Shown: positions 59,697 to 60,594 of the stretch, in pieces | Numbering within the stretch: the first letter of the stretch is position 1 | Layout of the letters: each line of letters starts with the position of its first letter | Assembly (NCBI GenBank): GCA_017441705.1 | Contig: JAFRWU010000085.1 | Coordinates: forward strand, 1 to 60,594 | Length of the DNA stretch: 60,594 nucleotides | Direction: 5' to 3' | Origin: Clostridia bacterium | GTDB taxonomy: Bacteria; Bacillota; Clostridia; Oscillospirales; QAMX01 | Made by a program: the position numbers and the translations under genes | Notes under the pieces: generated by a model | Databases searched by the model: none | What the model was told of the DNA's origin: nothing | What the model saw: the letters and a program-made list of their open reading frames with translations, nothing else

Positions 59697-60245
59697 ATGA
59701 GATTGTCCGACGAACAGTATGAGTTCATCAAAGGGGAGGTCGTCGCCCTCTTTGAACGCTATGACGTCCGATGTATTCCCATAAGTGGCTTCGAGCTGGC
59801 ATATAAGATGGGAATTTCCGTCATCCCTTACTCGGCTCTGACGGAAAAGCAACGGTCAGCCGCAATGAAGGTCAGCACAGATGGTTTCTACATGGAGGAT
59901 CCATCGGGCAGCGACCTTATCTACTTCAATGACGACGAGGGCATTTCCTATGAGCGCACGAATATGACCATCCTTCACGAAATCGGCCACTGCGTGTTGG
60001 ATCATCAAGGCGAGACCGATGAAGAAGAAGCCGAGGCAAACTTTTTCGCAAAATACGCGGCTGCCCCGCCGCCCTTGATTCATCGGATCAAGCCGGAATT
60101 GCCGGAGGAAATTGCCGATGTGTTCAACATCAGCTTTGAGGCTGCCTGTTACGCTATGGAGTATTACCAGAAGTGGCTGGCCTTTGGCGGCAAGGACTAT
60201 ACGGAATATGAAGTCAGGCTGCTTCGCCTGTTCGATGTGGCGTAA
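59697..60245 (+). CDS. ImmA/IrrE-family metallopeptidase
   Basis: A 182-residue zinc protease that cleaves the ImmR-type repressor on DNA damage or cell-density signals in mobile elements. The active site HEIGHCVLDH holds H94-E95-x-x-H98; a later acidic segment GETDEEEAEANFFAKYAAAP supplies the third ligand. It follows the regulator by six bases, a diagnostic arrangement. It belongs to the left part of an integrated element continuing beyond the window. Confidence 0.93.
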   Translation: MRLSDEQYEFIKGEVVALFERYDVRCIPISGFELAYKMGISVIPYSALTEKQRSAAMKVSTDGFYMEDPSGSDLIYFNDDEGISYERTNMTILHEIGHCVLDHQGETDEEEAEANFFAKYAAAPPPLIHRIKPELPEEIADVFNISFEAACYAMEYYQKWLAFGGKDYTEYEVRLLRLFDVA

Positions 60246-60330
60246 AATTGAAAGGGGGAATGCGTATGCTTGTGCATAAACAAGAAAAAGCGCCGCTGTG
60301 ACTGTTACCAGCAATCACAACAGCGCCGTT

Positions 60331-60385
60331 TCTCCGAATATCTCTATTCGTGATAGGACAATATCAGTATAGTGATATTCGGAGA
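60331..60385 (+). repeat. First copy of tandem structured RNA-like motif
   Basis: Perfect twelve-base-pair outer stem TCTCCGAATATC/GATATTCGGAGA (60331-60342 with 60374-60385), enclosing a small hairpin CTAT-TCGTG-ATAG (60344-60356) followed by GACAA. Bases 60339-60361 are identical to 60443-60465. Confidence 0.7.
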
Positions 60386-60434
60386 GAAAGTCAATATTTT
60401 TGTAAATTGGGTATTGACAAAATCCTTGCAACAT

Positions 60435-60488
60435 GCTCCGGGTATCTCTATTCGTGATAGGACAACTCGATATGAGATACCTTGGAGC
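60435..60488 (+). repeat. Second copy of tandem structured RNA-like motif
   Basis: Outer stem GCTCC-G-GGTATCTC with GAGATACC-TT-GGAGC (60435-60448 with 60474-60488), the same CTAT-TCGTG-ATAG hairpin and GACAA inside. The outer stem sequence differs from copy one but pairing is kept; the core is identical over 23 bases. Confidence 0.7.
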
Positions 60489-60496
60489 GCAGGACT

Positions 60497-60537
60497 CAGG
60501 GCAAAATCTTGCTAATGATGCGCGATTGCCCTGTTTT
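60497..60537 (+). terminator. Terminator-like hairpin before the last gene
   Basis: Stem CAGGGCAA/TTGCCCTG (60497-60504 with 60526-60533), extended by ATC/GAT with a bulge, then TTTTAC. It lies 28 bases before the next start codon, so it could attenuate that gene. Confidence 0.5.
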
Positions 60538-60561
60538 ACGCGCAGATGGGAGGATTGTACC

Positions 60562-60594
60562 ATGTACGACTCCAATCACTATACGAGGTATCTA
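60562..60594 (+). CDS. N-terminus of an unidentified gene, leaves the window
   Basis: ATG after GGGAGGA with 8 bases spacing; the first codons read MYDSNHYTRYL. Only 11 residues are visible. In this context an element gene such as a recombinase or transfer protein is possible, but cannot be decided. Confidence 0.45.
   Translation, partial: MYDSNHYTRYL

Larger units (their letters stand above)
60246..60561 (+). other. Leader region with two copies of an RNA-like motif
   Basis: After ImmA there is a possible 11-residue ORF (60266-60301, MLVHKQEKAPL) with GGGGG upstream, then an imperfect hairpin (60290-60328), two related hairpin structures (60331-60385 and 60435-60488) and a terminator-like hairpin (60497-60537) just before the ribosome-binding site of the next gene. 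Confidence 0.6.

Noticed and set aside
60315..60575. 86-residue minus-strand frame at the right end
   Set aside because: It covers the repeated hairpins on the opposite strand and has no convincing ribosome-binding site.

Overview
The window looks like a GC-rich low-GC-lineage relative: a Clostridia-type Firmicute, probably an uncultured gut or rumen member. This is inferred from gene content and layout (parA-parB-serS, murB-rapZ, cysE-cysS, a ThiI/cysteine desulfurase pair, VanW, PadR-DUF2812, an ImmR/ImmA pair). Promoters match the sigma-A pattern with 17-bp spacers, starts often use GTG or TTG after strong AGGAGG sites, and many genes overlap by ATGA. No sporulation gene was recognised. 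The parA-parB-serS order is often close to the replication origin in Clostridia, so the left third may be origin-proximal.

Layout. 1-4.2 kb (minus): the N-terminal part of pyruvate:ferredoxin oxidoreductase, then murB-rapZ-MinD-family ATPase. 4.4-14.7 kb (plus): a GH16 lipoprotein, methylglyoxal synthase, then a long run of parA, parB, serS, a phosphodiesterase-like protein, mscL, a GH110-like beta-helix protein, hslO and an oxidoreductase. 14.7-15.6 kb: a small lower-GC remnant of a mobile element or prophage, with two coupled tiny ORFs, a 51-aa ORF, an atypical tRNA-Thr, twin hairpins and a truncated ORF. 15.6-25.8 kb (minus): a housekeeping run read from a promoter at 25.8 kb: vanW, a membrane protein, polA, an arginine/tyrosine phosphatase, rimI, tsaD, ychF, an EEP hydrolase and a DUF1624 protein. 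26-31.5 kb (minus): a heterodimeric ABC exporter with an attenuator-like leader carrying a small peptide, next to an AraC-GyrI regulator and a stand-alone GyrI-like protein. 31.7-32.4 kb: a polysaccharide deacetylase.

32.5-44.4 kb (plus): a sulfur and translation cluster (cysteine desulfurase, thiI, cinA, cysE, cysS, hisS, a PHP phosphatase, a YggS-like protein, an RNHCP protein and a class A penicillin-binding protein). 44.5-46.8 kb (minus): an unusual nitrilase-GDPD fusion and a GNAT acetyltransferase. 47-54.1 kb (plus): a pectate-lyase/GH28-type beta-helix protein, a DUF4428 protein and a 1490-aa GH38 mannosidase, each with its own strong promoter. 54.2-55.5 kb (minus): PadR plus DUF2812, with a palindromic operator inside the promoter. 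55.8-58.6 kb (plus): an XRE-TPR regulator and an ABC exporter. 58.6-59.2 kb: a structured repeat array flanked by two related terminators. 59.3 kb to the end: the left part of an integrated element (ImmR, ImmA, then two copies of a repeated RNA-like hairpin motif before a gene that leaves the window).

The most interesting unexplained structures are two separate twin-hairpin leaders (15490-15544 and 60331-60488), each with identical cores and changed stems; the leader of the ABC exporter; the atypical tRNA; and the nitrilase-GDPD fusion. All assignments come from reading the sequence; no database search was run.
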